The notes: generated by a model from the sequence alone, not told the origin. A stretch of DNA of 50,286 nt from Planctomycetota bacterium (GCA_019186845.1 JABARW010000037.1:1-50286); one strand, 5' to 3'; shown: positions 1 to 8,003, counted from the first letter of the stretch. Made by a program: numbers and translations.

Positions 1-77
1 CGTGGCGATTATCGGCGTGGCTGCCCATCACCCTTTGAAACAAATGGACACAGTTGCGGCCCCAAAAAACAGTTGCG

Positions 78-123
78 CCCAAAGAAAAATCGCCCGGCCC
101 GGCCCCGCGTGTAAACGCCGGGC
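78..123 (-). terminator. Probable Rho-independent terminator of the clpS pair
   Basis: Read on the minus strand, GCCCGGC (123-117) pairs with GCCGGGC (98-92) across an 18-nt loop and is followed at once by the T-rich run GATTTTTCTTT (92-82). It lies about 45 nt past the stop codon of the last clpS gene. The stem is short and the loop long, so this is a moderate call. Nothing else is recognisable in 1-167. Confidence 0.45.
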
Positions 124-167
124 TGTTCAAGTAACGCTTGGGGGGCCGCAGGGAAGCTACCCCGGGG

Positions 168-485
168 CTATTCGTCGGCTTCAATGGTCACGACGAGGGG
201 AAACTTCTGGCCGCGCGCGGCCGAAACAGTCTGTTCCTGCTTGAGCTCGGCCACTTCGCGGGGGTAAACGCCGGCGATGCCCTGTCCTGTCTTGTGGACG
301 TCGAGCATGATTTCCGTGGCGCGTTCGAGGCTGTGTCCGAAGAACTGCATGAGCACATAGATCACGAAGTTCATCGTGGTTTTGTTGTCGTTGTGGAAGA
401 TGACCTTCCACAGGGGAGCCTTGCGGGCGTCCTGGTCGGTCTCGCTCTCCTTCTTGCGTGTGGGAAGCGGGGCAGTGCCGGGCAT
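168..485 (-). CDS. clpS: ATP-dependent Clp protease adaptor ClpS (canonical copy)
   Basis: This 105-residue cytosolic adaptor should deliver N-degron substrates to a ClpA/ClpC AAA+ unfoldase. A polar N-terminal extension (about residues 1-25) precedes the ClpS core. Positions that in the E. coli protein bind the substrate's alpha-amino group and hydrophobic N-terminal side chain can all be seen: N32-D33-N34, M38, M60 and H64. The core ends with the expected V/E-rich strand. It starts 2 nt after the stop of an upstream ClpS-like gene (488-808), so the two form one transcription unit. The clp ATPase partner is not in this window. The start is the ATG at 485. Confidence 0.9.
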   Translation of the reverse strand: MPGTAPLPTRKKESETDQDARKAPLWKVIFHNDNKTTMNFVIYVLMQFFGHSLERATEIMLDVHKTGQGIAGVYPREVAELKQEQTVSAARGQKFPLVVTIEADE

Positions 486-487
486 GG

Positions 488-808
488 CTAATCCAGCGGC
501 TCGAGGGTCGCCCTGAAGGGGTACTTGCCCCTGGCGGCCTCCTGCACCTGGCCAAGCTTGATGCGGCCTACGGCCTGATTGAACTCTCCGGCCACAGCCT
601 GTCCCTTGTCCGCCAGGCGCCTGACGATTTCGCGCGCCCGAGTTTCGTCCTGGCCGCAGAAGCGCTCGAGCAGGTGCAGCACAAAGTCCGCCGGAGTTTC
701 GGGGTCGTCATGAAACACGAGGGCCACTTTCGGCGCCACCACCGTCGGCAGCTCCGATTCGAACTCGGTGTCGTCCTCCTGCCGCTGGGTCGGTGTGTCG
801 TCGGGCAT
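488..808 (-). CDS. ClpS-like protein with degenerate N-degron pocket
   Basis: This 106-residue protein has a ClpS core (from about residue 27) after an acidic N-terminal tail. Residue-by-residue alignment with the neighbouring canonical copy is gap-free. It shows that the pocket residues are changed: N32 becomes D34, M38 becomes A40, M60 becomes V62 and H64 becomes A66. The fold and hydrophobic spacing are kept (FVLHLLERF, then GQAVAGEF). By family knowledge such a protein should not bind a free N-terminus in the usual way; it could act as a docking-only or regulatory adaptor. It is the first gene of a two-gene unit and has no Shine-Dalgarno. A TATACT hexamer sits 6 nt before the ATG. Confidence 0.75.
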   Translation of the reverse strand: MPDDTPTQRQEDDTEFESELPTVVAPKVALVFHDDPETPADFVLHLLERFCGQDETRAREIVRRLADKGQAVAGEFNQAVGRIKLGQVQEAARGKYPFRATLEPLD

Positions 809-814
809 GGGTCC

Positions 815-820
815 AGTATA
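815..820 (-). promoter_or_regulatory. Candidate -10 box for a leaderless clpS transcript
   Basis: On the minus strand TATACT (5 of 6 matches to TATAAT) ends 6 nt before the ATG at 808, with TTCAAA 16 nt further upstream as a weak -35. A start about 7 nt after the -10 would place the 5' end of the mRNA on the start codon. No Shine-Dalgarno is seen. Confidence 0.4.
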
Positions 821-877
821 GCGTTTGGCGCGGCCCTTTGAATCGCGATGCGTTGGTGCCCTTTGCCGCGCTCTTGC

Positions 878-883
878 TATTGT
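878..883 (+). promoter_or_regulatory. Candidate -10 box upstream of the EamA pair
   Basis: TATTGT lies 9 nt before the ATG at 893. There is no ribosome binding site, so a leaderless or nearly leaderless transcript is possible. It matches TATAAT at only 4 of 6 positions. Confidence 0.25.
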
Positions 884-892
884 CTCGCGCCC

Positions 893-1861
893 ATGGAGAC
901 GACCAGCGTTCCCAGTCTGCGAACGCGCCGCATCGCAACATTGGCGCTGACGAGCGTCTGCGTTTTCTGGGGGGCCACGTTTCTGCTGATGAAGCTTGGC
1001 ACGCGGGCCATTTCCGACGCCATGGGGCCAGACTGGAAGGTCGCCGGCGGCGCGTTCTTTCTGTTCGTCCGATTTGCCCTGGCCTCGGCCCTGATGCCCC
1101 TGCTGATTCCCGCCAGTGTCAAGCGGCTCAGCGCCTCGGCCTGGAAGTACGGCTTTGGCATCTCGCTGGTGTTCTCGGCGGGCTTCATGCTGCAGATCTT
1201 CGGCCTGTCGCAGGAAGACTTGCCGCCGGGCCAGAGCGCCTTCCTGACCAGCCTGTACGTAGTCAGTACGCCGATTCTTTCGGCCCTGCTGCTGCGCAAG
1301 GCGCCATCGGCGGGCGTGCTGCTGGGCCTCGTGTTCGCCACCCTGGGCGCTGCTTTCATCGCAGGACCCCCCAAGGGCGGCCTGAGCCTGGGCGCCTGGG
1401 CCACCATCGGCTGTGCCGTGGCCTTTGGCGGACACATCGTCATGACCGATTCCTACACCCGCAAAACCGATCCCCTGGCACTGACCTTCACGATGCTGGT
1501 TTTCAGCACGCTGTGGATGGGTCTGATCATGGCCGTCACGCCGCAGGGGCTGAGCCGCCTCCAGCCGCAATCGCTGGCTGCACTGTTCGGCGACGGCCGC
1601 TTCATCGTCAGCGTCACGCTCTGCGCCGTGCTGGCCACGGTCATTGCGCTCTCTGTGCTCAATCGCTGGCAGAAAGAACTAAGCCCGTCGCGCGCGGCCA
1701 TCGTCTATACCAGCGAGCCTGTGTTCGCCGCCTTGATTTCCATCCTGTTCGGGGAAGAGCACTTCACCGGCTGGCTCTTCTTCGGCGCGGCCATGATCCT
1801 GCTGGCCAACCTGAGCGCGGAGTTCATCGGGCGCAAGGCGCCCCAGGGGGGCGCGCCATGA
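893..1861 (+). CDS. EamA/DMT-family transporter, first of a tandem pair
   Basis: This 322-residue inner-membrane protein belongs to the drug/metabolite transporter superfamily. It has about ten hydrophobic helices in two EamA halves. The N-terminal half opens with the family-typical FWGATFLLMK, and each half carries PGQSAF- or SPSRAAI-like helix starts. The substrate cannot be told from sequence; relatives export amino acids, metabolites or drugs. The ATG at 893 is preferred over an in-frame codon at 848 because the added 15 residues look like leader and not membrane protein. The stop overlaps the next gene's ATG (ATGA), so the two are translationally coupled. The last 18 residues before the tail, starting FGAAMILL, are identical to those of the downstream paralogue. 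Confidence 0.88.
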   Translation: METTSVPSLRTRRIATLALTSVCVFWGATFLLMKLGTRAISDAMGPDWKVAGGAFFLFVRFALASALMPLLIPASVKRLSASAWKYGFGISLVFSAGFMLQIFGLSQEDLPPGQSAFLTSLYVVSTPILSALLLRKAPSAGVLLGLVFATLGAAFIAGPPKGGLSLGAWATIGCAVAFGGHIVMTDSYTRKTDPLALTFTMLVFSTLWMGLIMAVTPQGLSRLQPQSLAALFGDGRFIVSVTLCAVLATVIALSVLNRWQKELSPSRAAIVYTSEPVFAALISILFGEEHFTGWLFFGAAMILLANLSAEFIGRKAPQGGAP

Positions 1862-2799
1862 GCGAAGTGCCCAAGCGCGAGCGGCTGGCCGTGGCGGTGC
1901 TGCTCCTGGTCTGTCTGATCTGGGCCGGAGCCTTCGTGGCCCTGGAGACGGGCCCCGCCGCCCTGCGCGCGGTGTGGGGCGACGAGCGGGACTACGAAAT
2001 CAGCACGTTCTTTCTCGCCGTGCGATTTGGCCTCGCCGCGCTGTTCATGCCCCTGATCCTGCCCCAAAGCCTGCGCCATATCAGCCGCTTCAACGTGGGG
2101 GCGGGGGTGCTGCTGGGATTCACCTTCGGGGTTCACCTGCTGCTTCAGGTTATCGGCCTGGCCTATGCCGACATGCAGCCGGGCCAGGCCGCCTTTCTGG
2201 TGGCCCTGTTCGTCGTGTTCGCCCCGCTGTTTGGGCTGGTTTTTCAGGGGCGCAAGCCGCGATTGGGGGTGCTGGTCGGCATTCCGCTGGCGGTGGCGGG
2301 GGCAGCCTTCATCGGCGGCCCGCCGCAGACCGGCCTGAGCGTGGCGGCCTGGCTGAACATCGGCGCGGCGGCGGCCTACGGCGTGCAGATTCTTCTCACG
2401 GACCGGGTCACGCGCCAGGGCGACACGACCTCGCAGACCTTCTGGATGATTTCAAGCTGCGCCGTGATGTGCGGGCTGGCCTTTGCCGCATCGCCGAGAT
2501 CATGGGACATGCTCAACGCCGGCGACCTGGCCGCAATTGGCGCCAGCTTCGAGTTCTGGCTGGCCGAGATGTACCTGGCGCTGGTTTCAAGCGTGATCGC
2601 CCTGGCCCTGCTCAACGCCTGGCAGAAGGAAGTCAGCCCCAATCATGCGGCCATCATCTTCACCATGACGCCCGTGTTCACGACCGCCCTGAGCGTGCTG
2701 CTGGTCGGCGAAGTGGTGACACCCTGGCTGATATTCGGCGCGGCCATGATTCTGCTGGCGAACCTGAGCGCGGAATTCATCGGCCGCCGCAAGCCATAA
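1858..2799 (+). CDS. EamA/DMT-family transporter, second of a tandem pair
   Basis: This 313-residue protein has about ten transmembrane segments and two EamA domains. It opens with a short charged N-terminus and a helix containing LIWAGAFVALE, and it carries a PGQAAFLVALF segment matching PGQSAFLTSLY in the upstream gene. It overlaps that gene by 4 nt (ATGA). Order, overlap and residue similarity point to a local duplication; the pair may work as a heterodimer, as some small DMT proteins do, but each is already full length. Substrate unknown. The following 190 nt (2800-2990), between converging genes, hold nothing recognisable. Confidence 0.88.
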   Translation: MSEVPKRERLAVAVLLLVCLIWAGAFVALETGPAALRAVWGDERDYEISTFFLAVRFGLAALFMPLILPQSLRHISRFNVGAGVLLGFTFGVHLLLQVIGLAYADMQPGQAAFLVALFVVFAPLFGLVFQGRKPRLGVLVGIPLAVAGAAFIGGPPQTGLSVAAWLNIGAAAAYGVQILLTDRVTRQGDTTSQTFWMISSCAVMCGLAFAASPRSWDMLNAGDLAAIGASFEFWLAEMYLALVSSVIALALLNAWQKEVSPNHAAIIFTMTPVFTTALSVLLVGEVVTPWLIFGAAMILLANLSAEFIGRRKP

Positions 2800-2990
2800 G
2801 GTCCACGCTCGGAAGGCTGCAGGGGCATTGCAGGTCCAACCGTCACCGGCCCCTGATCCAGCGCTCCCGATCCGTTGCGATACCGCACTCACGGCCCAGA
2901 TCGCATGGGCAGACCAGCTTTCGGAAGCAGGCCACCTGATGCGGCGGCTGGTCAAGGCCATGGGCTCGCCGTGAGGCACAAGCCCGCGTG

Positions 2991-3764
2991 TCATGGGGAT
3001 TCGGCCAGTTCGGCCAGGCGCTCAAAGGCGTCCGCATCGGCGCTTTCGATCTCGACCAGAAAGTCCTCGATGCCCTCGAGCAGTTGCACGTTGAGCCTGC
3101 CACCCGGCAGGTCGCGGCGAGCCAAGGCCGGCCGCTGAACCTTCCCCAGTTGCGAAGGACTCACCGGCTGTTGCGGCACCAGACGCCCGGTGCTGCTCAC
3201 GCCAAAGCACTCCAGCTCCGCTACGCCCAGCCTCTCACACAGGCGCTGCACGTCGGCCGGCGTCAGATCGTTGAAGTCGAGCGTCCATTGGGCAGACCGC
3301 ACCCCGGCAGCCTTGAACAGCGTGACGGCGCCATCCACAAATGCGGCGGCCGACTCTCGCGGCTTGCCGCGCAGCGCCCACAGATAGGGGCCGGCTTTGA
3401 CGTCCATGTGGCCGTGGGAAATGTTGACGGAAACCTCGCGCTGGTCCAGCAGCGCCGTAACCCAGACCGTCTGCCCCGCGGGCACCGCCGTCTCCTGCTC
3501 AAGCTTTTCGAGCGTCCTGGCCTTCAACTCCGGCGGTTTGGTGTCCCGGGCGACGATGCCATGGCTGGTGTTCAGAAAGAAGCGGCCCTGCGGGTAGGCT
3601 TTGAACAGCCCCATCAGCGCGTCATGGGGCAAGCAGTTCGATCGCGCCATCATGAACCCCTGCGAGGACGGCGCCGCAGACGGCCCCTGCTCTTCCATGG
3701 CGCTGGGAGACTGGCAGGCAGCCAGGAAGCACACCAGGCAGAGGGCGACAAGGCCAAGGCGCAT
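2991..3764 (-). CDS. Predicted lipoprotein, unknown function
   Basis: This 257-residue protein starts at the ATG at 3764 with a short hydrophobic signal and lipobox LAAC (Cys19), so it is likely anchored in the outer or inner membrane. The rest is a mixed alpha/beta sequence without a family I recognise. It is rich in short strands and has a charged, acidic C-terminus. It begins 19 nt after the dynamin-like GTPase gene on the same strand, so the two are probably co-transcribed and the lipoprotein may act at the envelope with that GTPase. An in-frame open stretch extends further upstream but lies inside the GTPase gene. Confidence 0.75.
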   Translation of the reverse strand: MRLGLVALCLVCFLAACQSPSAMEEQGPSAAPSSQGFMMARSNCLPHDALMGLFKAYPQGRFFLNTSHGIVARDTKPPELKARTLEKLEQETAVPAGQTVWVTALLDQREVSVNISHGHMDVKAGPYLWALRGKPRESAAAFVDGAVTLFKAAGVRSAQWTLDFNDLTPADVQRLCERLGVAELECFGVSSTGRLVPQQPVSPSQLGKVQRPALARRDLPGGRLNVQLLEGIEDFLVEIESADADAFERLAELAESP

Positions 3765-3783
3765 GGGACCTCCAGGTTGCGGG

Positions 3784-5619
3784 TTATGCCGGCGGCGCCG
3801 GCGGTTGAGGCTGAGGCGCCGGTGGCGCGGCGAGGGCCTTGCCCTCTTCCTCAAGAGTCTGGCCAAAGCGGCGCTTGAGTTCGAGGAAGCCCTCGCGGAT
3901 CTGCCGCACCTTGTTGCGGGACTCTTCCACGGCGCCGCTGGTGCGCTTGACGTAGTCGAAGAAGGGGCCAAAGGACTCGCGAATCTTCTCGATGGCGTCG
4001 CGGGCCTCTTTCTGGATCTGCTCCTGCAGCACTTTGGTGAGGCCGGCCTTGAGTTCGAGCACTTTGTCGGAAAACTGCTGGCGGATCTTGCGGCGCTGCA
4101 TGGGCAGCACCAGAAGGCCGCCGGTAATCGCCGTCAGGCCCGCCACGATGCCGGTGATGTCCACGACGGTGAAGCCCGCGGCGGTCGTCAGGGCGATGAC
4201 CGCCACGGCGCCGCCGACGCCGATGAGCGTTCCGCCAAAGGCGGCGTTGATGCCCATGCCGGCCCGCGACAGGAAATGACGCACCTGGTCGTCGTAGTCG
4301 AAGTTCTTGATCTGGTCTTTGGCGTTGGCGCGCACCATGTCGTAAATGCGCTCGCGGTTGTACTCGAACTTCGCGCCCACCTTGCCGACCATGCCTTCGT
4401 GGGGCCGCTTGGCCGCCTGATCGGCGAAGTACTCGGTCGTGTCCTGCCAGACCTTGAGGTATTTCTTCATGAACCAGTCGACGGCCTTGTTGAGCACGTC
4501 GTCAATCTTGACCTCGTAGTCCTTGACGACTTCATCCTTGAACCGCGCCCTGAACCGCTCAGCCGAGCGCAGGATGCCCAGGTTGGTAATCTTGACCGTA
4601 TCGTCGATCCAGTTGCGGCCGCGGCGCTCCATCTCGTAGATGACATTGTCGATCTCGAGGATGAAGCGGCCGTAGTTCTCCTTGAGGTCTGACTCGCTCT
4701 GGTCAAGCTGCGAGCGGATGTTTTCGAGCACCTTGCGGTCGTCGCGCAGCCCCTCGAGGCGGCGGTCAAATTCGGCGATCACCTGGTCGCAGATGGCCAC
4801 GCTGGAATCGATGGGGCTTTCCAGCTTGAGCCTGAGCTTGTCGCCCTCGCTCAGGGTCTTGAACAGGTAATCTTCGAGCGCCTTGAAGCCGCTGGCTTCA
4901 TACAGCGCGTTGTCGCCGCTTTGCTTGGCCTTGCGCGCCTCCTGGGCGCTGACGATGAACAGCAGGGGTTCGAGGTCGAAGAACTTCTTCATCTGCTCCA
5001 TCACGAACTTGCGGATCTCTTCCAGTTCGTGGGGTTCCTTGATGTCCTTCTTGGTCAGGATGAAGAGTATCTTCTTCGACCAGTTGCTGACGATCAGGGA
5101 GAGAAACTCCTTCTCGGTCTCGCTGAAGGGGCGGTCCACGCTGGTGGTGAACAGCACGAGGTCGCAGCGGGGGATGAAGCTCTCCGTGATTTCGCCGTGG
5201 CGCTTGACAATCGAGTTCGTGCCGGGCGTATCGACGATGTTGATGTTCCGCAGCGCCTCAAAGGGAAGCTGGCGCTCGACGAGGAACTCCTCGTGGATTT
5301 TCTCGCGCTCGATGTCTCCGTGCTTGAGGATGTGGATCTTGTCCGTGGTGGGAATGGCGCCCACCTTGCACACGTCCGCGTTGAGCAGGGTGTTGATGAA
5401 GCTCGACTTGCCGGCCTTCACCTCGCCGACGATGACCAGCAGAAACAGCTCTTCGAGGTGGTCCTTGAGGCTCGTGGTCTGGTCTACGATCTGCTCGGCG
5501 AAATCCTGCTTGATGAGCAGGTCGCGCAGGTCGTTGAGCAGGTGCCGCTCTTCCGACAGGCCGGCGGCAATCTTTTCATCCAGCCTTTGAGTCAGCGTAT
5601 TGGGTGAGCCACCCGCCAT
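3784..5619 (-). CDS. Bacterial dynamin-like GTPase
   Basis: This 611-residue protein has a complete dynamin-type GTPase domain: P-loop GEVKAGKSS (65-73), switch threonines PTT (90-92), DTPG (130-133) and TKKD (189-192). A long helical stalk follows, then a hydrophobic, glycine-rich stretch (about 455-503) that probably inserts in a membrane as a paddle. A second helical region ends in a Pro/Ala/Gln-rich tail. The order matches bacterial dynamin-like proteins, which remodel or fuse membranes, or act in membrane stress and phage defence. Only one such gene is present, while many family members come as pairs. A lipoprotein gene follows 19 nt downstream. The leader region (5620-5826) carries two inverted repeats. 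The ATG at 5619 has an AGGA upstream. Confidence 0.88.
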   Translation of the reverse strand: MAGGSPNTLTQRLDEKIAAGLSEERHLLNDLRDLLIKQDFAEQIVDQTTSLKDHLEELFLLVIVGEVKAGKSSFINTLLNADVCKVGAIPTTDKIHILKHGDIEREKIHEEFLVERQLPFEALRNINIVDTPGTNSIVKRHGEITESFIPRCDLVLFTTSVDRPFSETEKEFLSLIVSNWSKKILFILTKKDIKEPHELEEIRKFVMEQMKKFFDLEPLLFIVSAQEARKAKQSGDNALYEASGFKALEDYLFKTLSEGDKLRLKLESPIDSSVAICDQVIAEFDRRLEGLRDDRKVLENIRSQLDQSESDLKENYGRFILEIDNVIYEMERRGRNWIDDTVKITNLGILRSAERFRARFKDEVVKDYEVKIDDVLNKAVDWFMKKYLKVWQDTTEYFADQAAKRPHEGMVGKVGAKFEYNRERIYDMVRANAKDQIKNFDYDDQVRHFLSRAGMGINAAFGGTLIGVGGAVAVIALTTAAGFTVVDITGIVAGLTAITGGLLVLPMQRRKIRQQFSDKVLELKAGLTKVLQEQIQKEARDAIEKIRESFGPFFDYVKRTSGAVEESRNKVRQIREGFLELKRRFGQTLEEEGKALAAPPAPQPQPPAPPA

Positions 5620-5636
5620 GTCCTGTTCCTAGCAGG

Positions 5637-5672
5637 CCGCTGAGAAAGTCGAAAGGCTGACTTTTCCAGCGG
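5637..5672. repeat. Imperfect inverted repeat upstream of the dynamin gene
   Basis: CCGCTGAGAAAGTC (5637-5650) faces GACTTTTCCAGCGG (5659-5672) across an 8-nt loop, giving a 14-bp stem with two mismatches. It lies 17-53 nt upstream of the dynamin start, so it would fall in the mRNA leader if transcription starts further up. It resembles part of the dispersed GCTGAAAAA element nearby. Confidence 0.5.
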
Positions 5673-5712
5673 AAAGCAACGTCCGGATTGCGGGGCAAAG
5701 CCCGTCAATCCG

Positions 5713-5773
5713 CCGGCCCGTGCAGCCGCGCGGGCCGGGCAGACTGCTGAAAAAGCCTTCTTCCTCAGTCTGC
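5713..5773 (-). repeat. Dispersed intergenic repeat, copy A (two stem-loops)
   Basis: Two adjacent palindromes are seen: CCGGCCCG/CGGGCCGG (5713-5720 and 5731-5738), and GCAGACTG/CAGTCTGC (5739-5746 and 5766-5773) flanking CTGAAAAAGCCTT. Read on the minus strand it contains TTTTTCAGCAGTCTGCCCGG. Related sequence recurs at 15176-15225, 16715-16730 and 35993-36009. It sits between the CARF and dynamin genes and may serve as a terminator. Confidence 0.55.
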
Positions 5774-5826
5774 TTGGGTTGCGCCCCTTGAACTAACAGG
5801 GATTACCGCCAAAAGTCAAACGCCAT

Positions 5827-6336
5827 TCAATCGAAGAGGCGCCGCCAGGCCTCCAGGTCCGGTGCAAACTCGCGCACCGGCTCACTGCCGCTGGCCCTGG
5901 CCAGCGCCGGCGGGCTGCTCTGGATCAAGCGCGCGGCAATCACCCCCATTGACGTCAGGAGCAGCCAGACGCTCTGCATCTGGGGTGTGCCGGTGTTGAG
6001 CAGCACCCACAGTTCGTTCTTGAGCAGGGGGTGGCGCCGGTGGATGTCCTTCAGGGCGCGGGCCAGGGCCGCCGCAATCTGATCGTGGTCTGTAGGGTCC
6101 GAGAGGGATACGCACAGGATGTCTGTGGGGCAGGCAGCACCCAAAGAGGCCAGCTCGCGCACGATGGCCTCGGCGTCTTCCAGGGTTTCGGGCACCGAGA
6201 GCAGGTAATGATGCTGAAACGTGCCCGCAAACGGCGAGTCACGCAGCACCTGCAGGTGGGTGCCGGCGCTGAGCACGCCGCCCCGGAACATGTAGGGCTC
6301 GCGGCGGCTGCCCGTCCAGGAGACGAGTACGCGCAT
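5827..6336 (-). CDS. Stand-alone RtcR-type CARF domain protein
   Basis: This 169-residue soluble protein is a Rossmann-like sensor domain with no visible effector domain. The diagnostic segment LNTGTPQMQSVWLLL followed by ARLIQSSPP closely matches the ITTGTHVAQ and ARLIQSSPP parts of the N-terminal CARF domain of RtcR, the sigma-54 activator of the RNA-repair operon. CARF domains bind cyclic oligoadenylates in type III CRISPR systems; in RtcR the domain senses RNA ends. Here there is no AAA+ or DNA-binding part. The start ATG at 6336 lies 1 nt after the stop of a six-helix membrane protein gene, so a two-protein sensor/membrane effector is possible. RNase III is encoded just upstream. No CRISPR array or cas gene is present. 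Confidence 0.7.
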   Translation of the reverse strand: MRVLVSWTGSRREPYMFRGGVLSAGTHLQVLRDSPFAGTFQHHYLLSVPETLEDAEAIVRELASLGAACPTDILCVSLSDPTDHDQIAAALARALKDIHRRHPLLKNELWVLLNTGTPQMQSVWLLLTSMGVIAARLIQSSPPALARASGSEPVREFAPDLEAWRRLFD

Positions 6337-6337
6337 G

Positions 6338-7009
6338 TCAGCTCCCGGCTTGGCGCGGGCGCGCCAGGGCCACGCCCAGGGCGAGCAGGCCCAGCAGCCA
6401 GAGTTGCAGGGCCGTGAGGAAACCCTGGGCGGGCGCGCCCGAAAGCGGGGTCCAGTGTCCGAAGTAGAGCAGGGTCTTGCGCAGCGGGTCGGCGGTGTGC
6501 GCCGCCTGGGCAAAGCCGAGCCAGGGGCAACCCTGCGAGGCCCAGGCCTCCAGAGAGGCGCCCAGGGGCGCGCCGGCGAGCCGGTGATAGAAGAACGGCA
6601 GCGCGCCCAGCATCAGCCAGAGGGCGCAGCCGAAGGCGCCCGCGGCCGGCGCCGCCGAAGCGAGCGCGGCTCCCAGCAGCGAGGCCGCGCAGAACCAGGA
6701 GGCCGCGACGGCGAAGTGCCCCCCCACGCCTGAGAGAACCAGTGAAAGCGCCAGGCCCGCCGCCAGGGCTTGGGTTGCCGCGGCCCGGGCCGGCTGCCCG
6801 GCACCCAGCGCGCAGGCCAGGGGCAGAGCCAGCATCAGGCCCATGAGGCCAAGGGCCAACGCATCGTTGTCAAACCAGGGATAAAGCCCGCTGCAAAGAC
6901 AAAGCAGCGCAGCCGCCAGCAGGCCGGCCAGGCCCCCGAACAGGCTGTGGCGGGCCAGACCCCGAAGGTCAGCCAGCCAGAGATCAATCCAGGTGGGCGG
7001 CGGCGCCAT
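6338..7009 (-). CDS. Six-helix integral membrane protein, unknown
   Basis: This 223-residue protein is very hydrophobic. It has about six transmembrane segments (roughly 20-42, 50-71, 76-96, 100-120, 122-140 and 196-218), a short cytosolic-looking N-terminus with charged residues, and a loop of about 55 residues before the last helix. I recognise no family; some features recall Yip1- or ABC-2-type permeases, but without a motif to support them. It starts 36 nt after rnc and ends 1 nt before the CARF gene, so its product may be the membrane partner or effector of the CARF sensor (inference). Alanine and leucine are abundant, as in the neighbouring genes. Confidence 0.7.
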   Translation of the reverse strand: MAPPPTWIDLWLADLRGLARHSLFGGLAGLLAAALLCLCSGLYPWFDNDALALGLMGLMLALPLACALGAGQPARAAATQALAAGLALSLVLSGVGGHFAVAASWFCAASLLGAALASAAPAAGAFGCALWLMLGALPFFYHRLAGAPLGASLEAWASQGCPWLGFAQAAHTADPLRKTLLYFGHWTPLSGAPAQGFLTALQLWLLGLLALGVALARPRQAGS

Positions 7010-7045
7010 TGAGCCTGAGTTCCTGTTCCTTCGAAGGCCTGACGG

Positions 7046-7867
7046 CTATTCGTCGTCCTCAAATTCCGTGGGAATGTCCAGCAGGTCATCACCCTCTTCG
7101 AAGGTTTCCCACTGGGCCAGAAGCTCGGCCAGGGCAATCTTGGCGGCCCGCTGCTCGGCTTCCTTCTTGTTGCGGCCAATGCCGGGGCCAAACGCACGCT
7201 CCCCGATTTTCACCATCACGTGGAACTCCTTGGAGTGATCAGGGCCAAATTCGCCCTGCACGCGATAGATGGGCGCGCGTTCGTTATGACCCTGCACCAG
7301 GTGCTGCAGGGCGCTCTTGTAGTTCTGCTGGAACTGGTGGGAAGTCACGCTGCGGATCACGGGCCCCAGGTCGCGCTCGACAAACTCGCGCGCGGCAGCA
7401 AGCCCCCCTTCCATGTACAGCGCGCAGAGCACGGATTCATACAGGTTGGCCAGCACGCTGACGGGCAGCTTGGCGCGGCCGTCACGGCGTATGCCCTTGC
7501 CGAGGTACATCAGCTCGTGCAGGCCAAGTTCGCGGCAGCGCTGGGCCAGCACTTCGCGGGAAACGGCCACGCTCTTGACGCGGGTCAGTTCACCCTCAGG
7601 GTAATCGGGATGTTCGCGGAACAGCTTCTCGCTGACGATCAGGCCCAGCACGGCATCGCCCAGAAACTCCATTCGCTCATTGCTGGGATTGTCGTCGGAT
7701 TTGGCGCTGGAATGCGTCAGCGCCACACGGAGATTCTCGAAGTTGCTGAGCCTGAACCCCAGCACGCGCGAGCAGCGCTCCATGCGTTCGGCGTCGCTGC
7801 CGCTGAATGCGCCTGCGTCCGGCACGGACTGCAGGGATCCATCAGACCCGGACATGGAATCAGACAC
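7046..7867 (-). CDS. rnc: Ribonuclease III
   Basis: This double-strand-specific endoribonuclease acts in rRNA processing and mRNA decay. The catalytic domain carries the signature NERMEFLGDAVLG (about residues 63-75) and a downstream acidic site in LANLYESVLCALY. A double-stranded RNA-binding domain follows, from QNYKSALQ to the KKEAEQRAAKIAL helix, and the tail is very acidic. I place the start at GTG 7867 because a strong AAGGAGG lies 4 nt upstream; the ATG at 7855 is the alternative, 16 nt from that site. The gene is 273 residues, slightly long because of a Ser/Gly-rich N-terminus. It heads a tight group with a membrane protein and a CARF protein, which is an unusual context for rnc. Confidence 0.93.
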   Translation of the reverse strand: MSDSMSGSDGSLQSVPDAGAFSGSDAERMERCSRVLGFRLSNFENLRVALTHSSAKSDDNPSNERMEFLGDAVLGLIVSEKLFREHPDYPEGELTRVKSVAVSREVLAQRCRELGLHELMYLGKGIRRDGRAKLPVSVLANLYESVLCALYMEGGLAAAREFVERDLGPVIRSVTSHQFQQNYKSALQHLVQGHNERAPIYRVQGEFGPDHSKEFHVMVKIGERAFGPGIGRNKKEAEQRAAKIALAELLAQWETFEEGDDLLDIPTEFEDDE

Positions 7868-8003
7868 AACGCCTCCTTCATGCAAGCGCGACAAAAACCC
7901 GCGGCCCATGAGGAGTCCGAGGCGCCCCTGCGCATGATCTTGGGGCGGCTCGGACAACCCACTGGCGCCATCATAAAGGGGCTTCAAGGCAGCGACAAGC
8001 CGA

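Noticed and set aside
2..244. Short plus-strand frame at the window edge
   Set aside because: It runs antisense into clpS, has no ribosome binding site and no protein-like composition.
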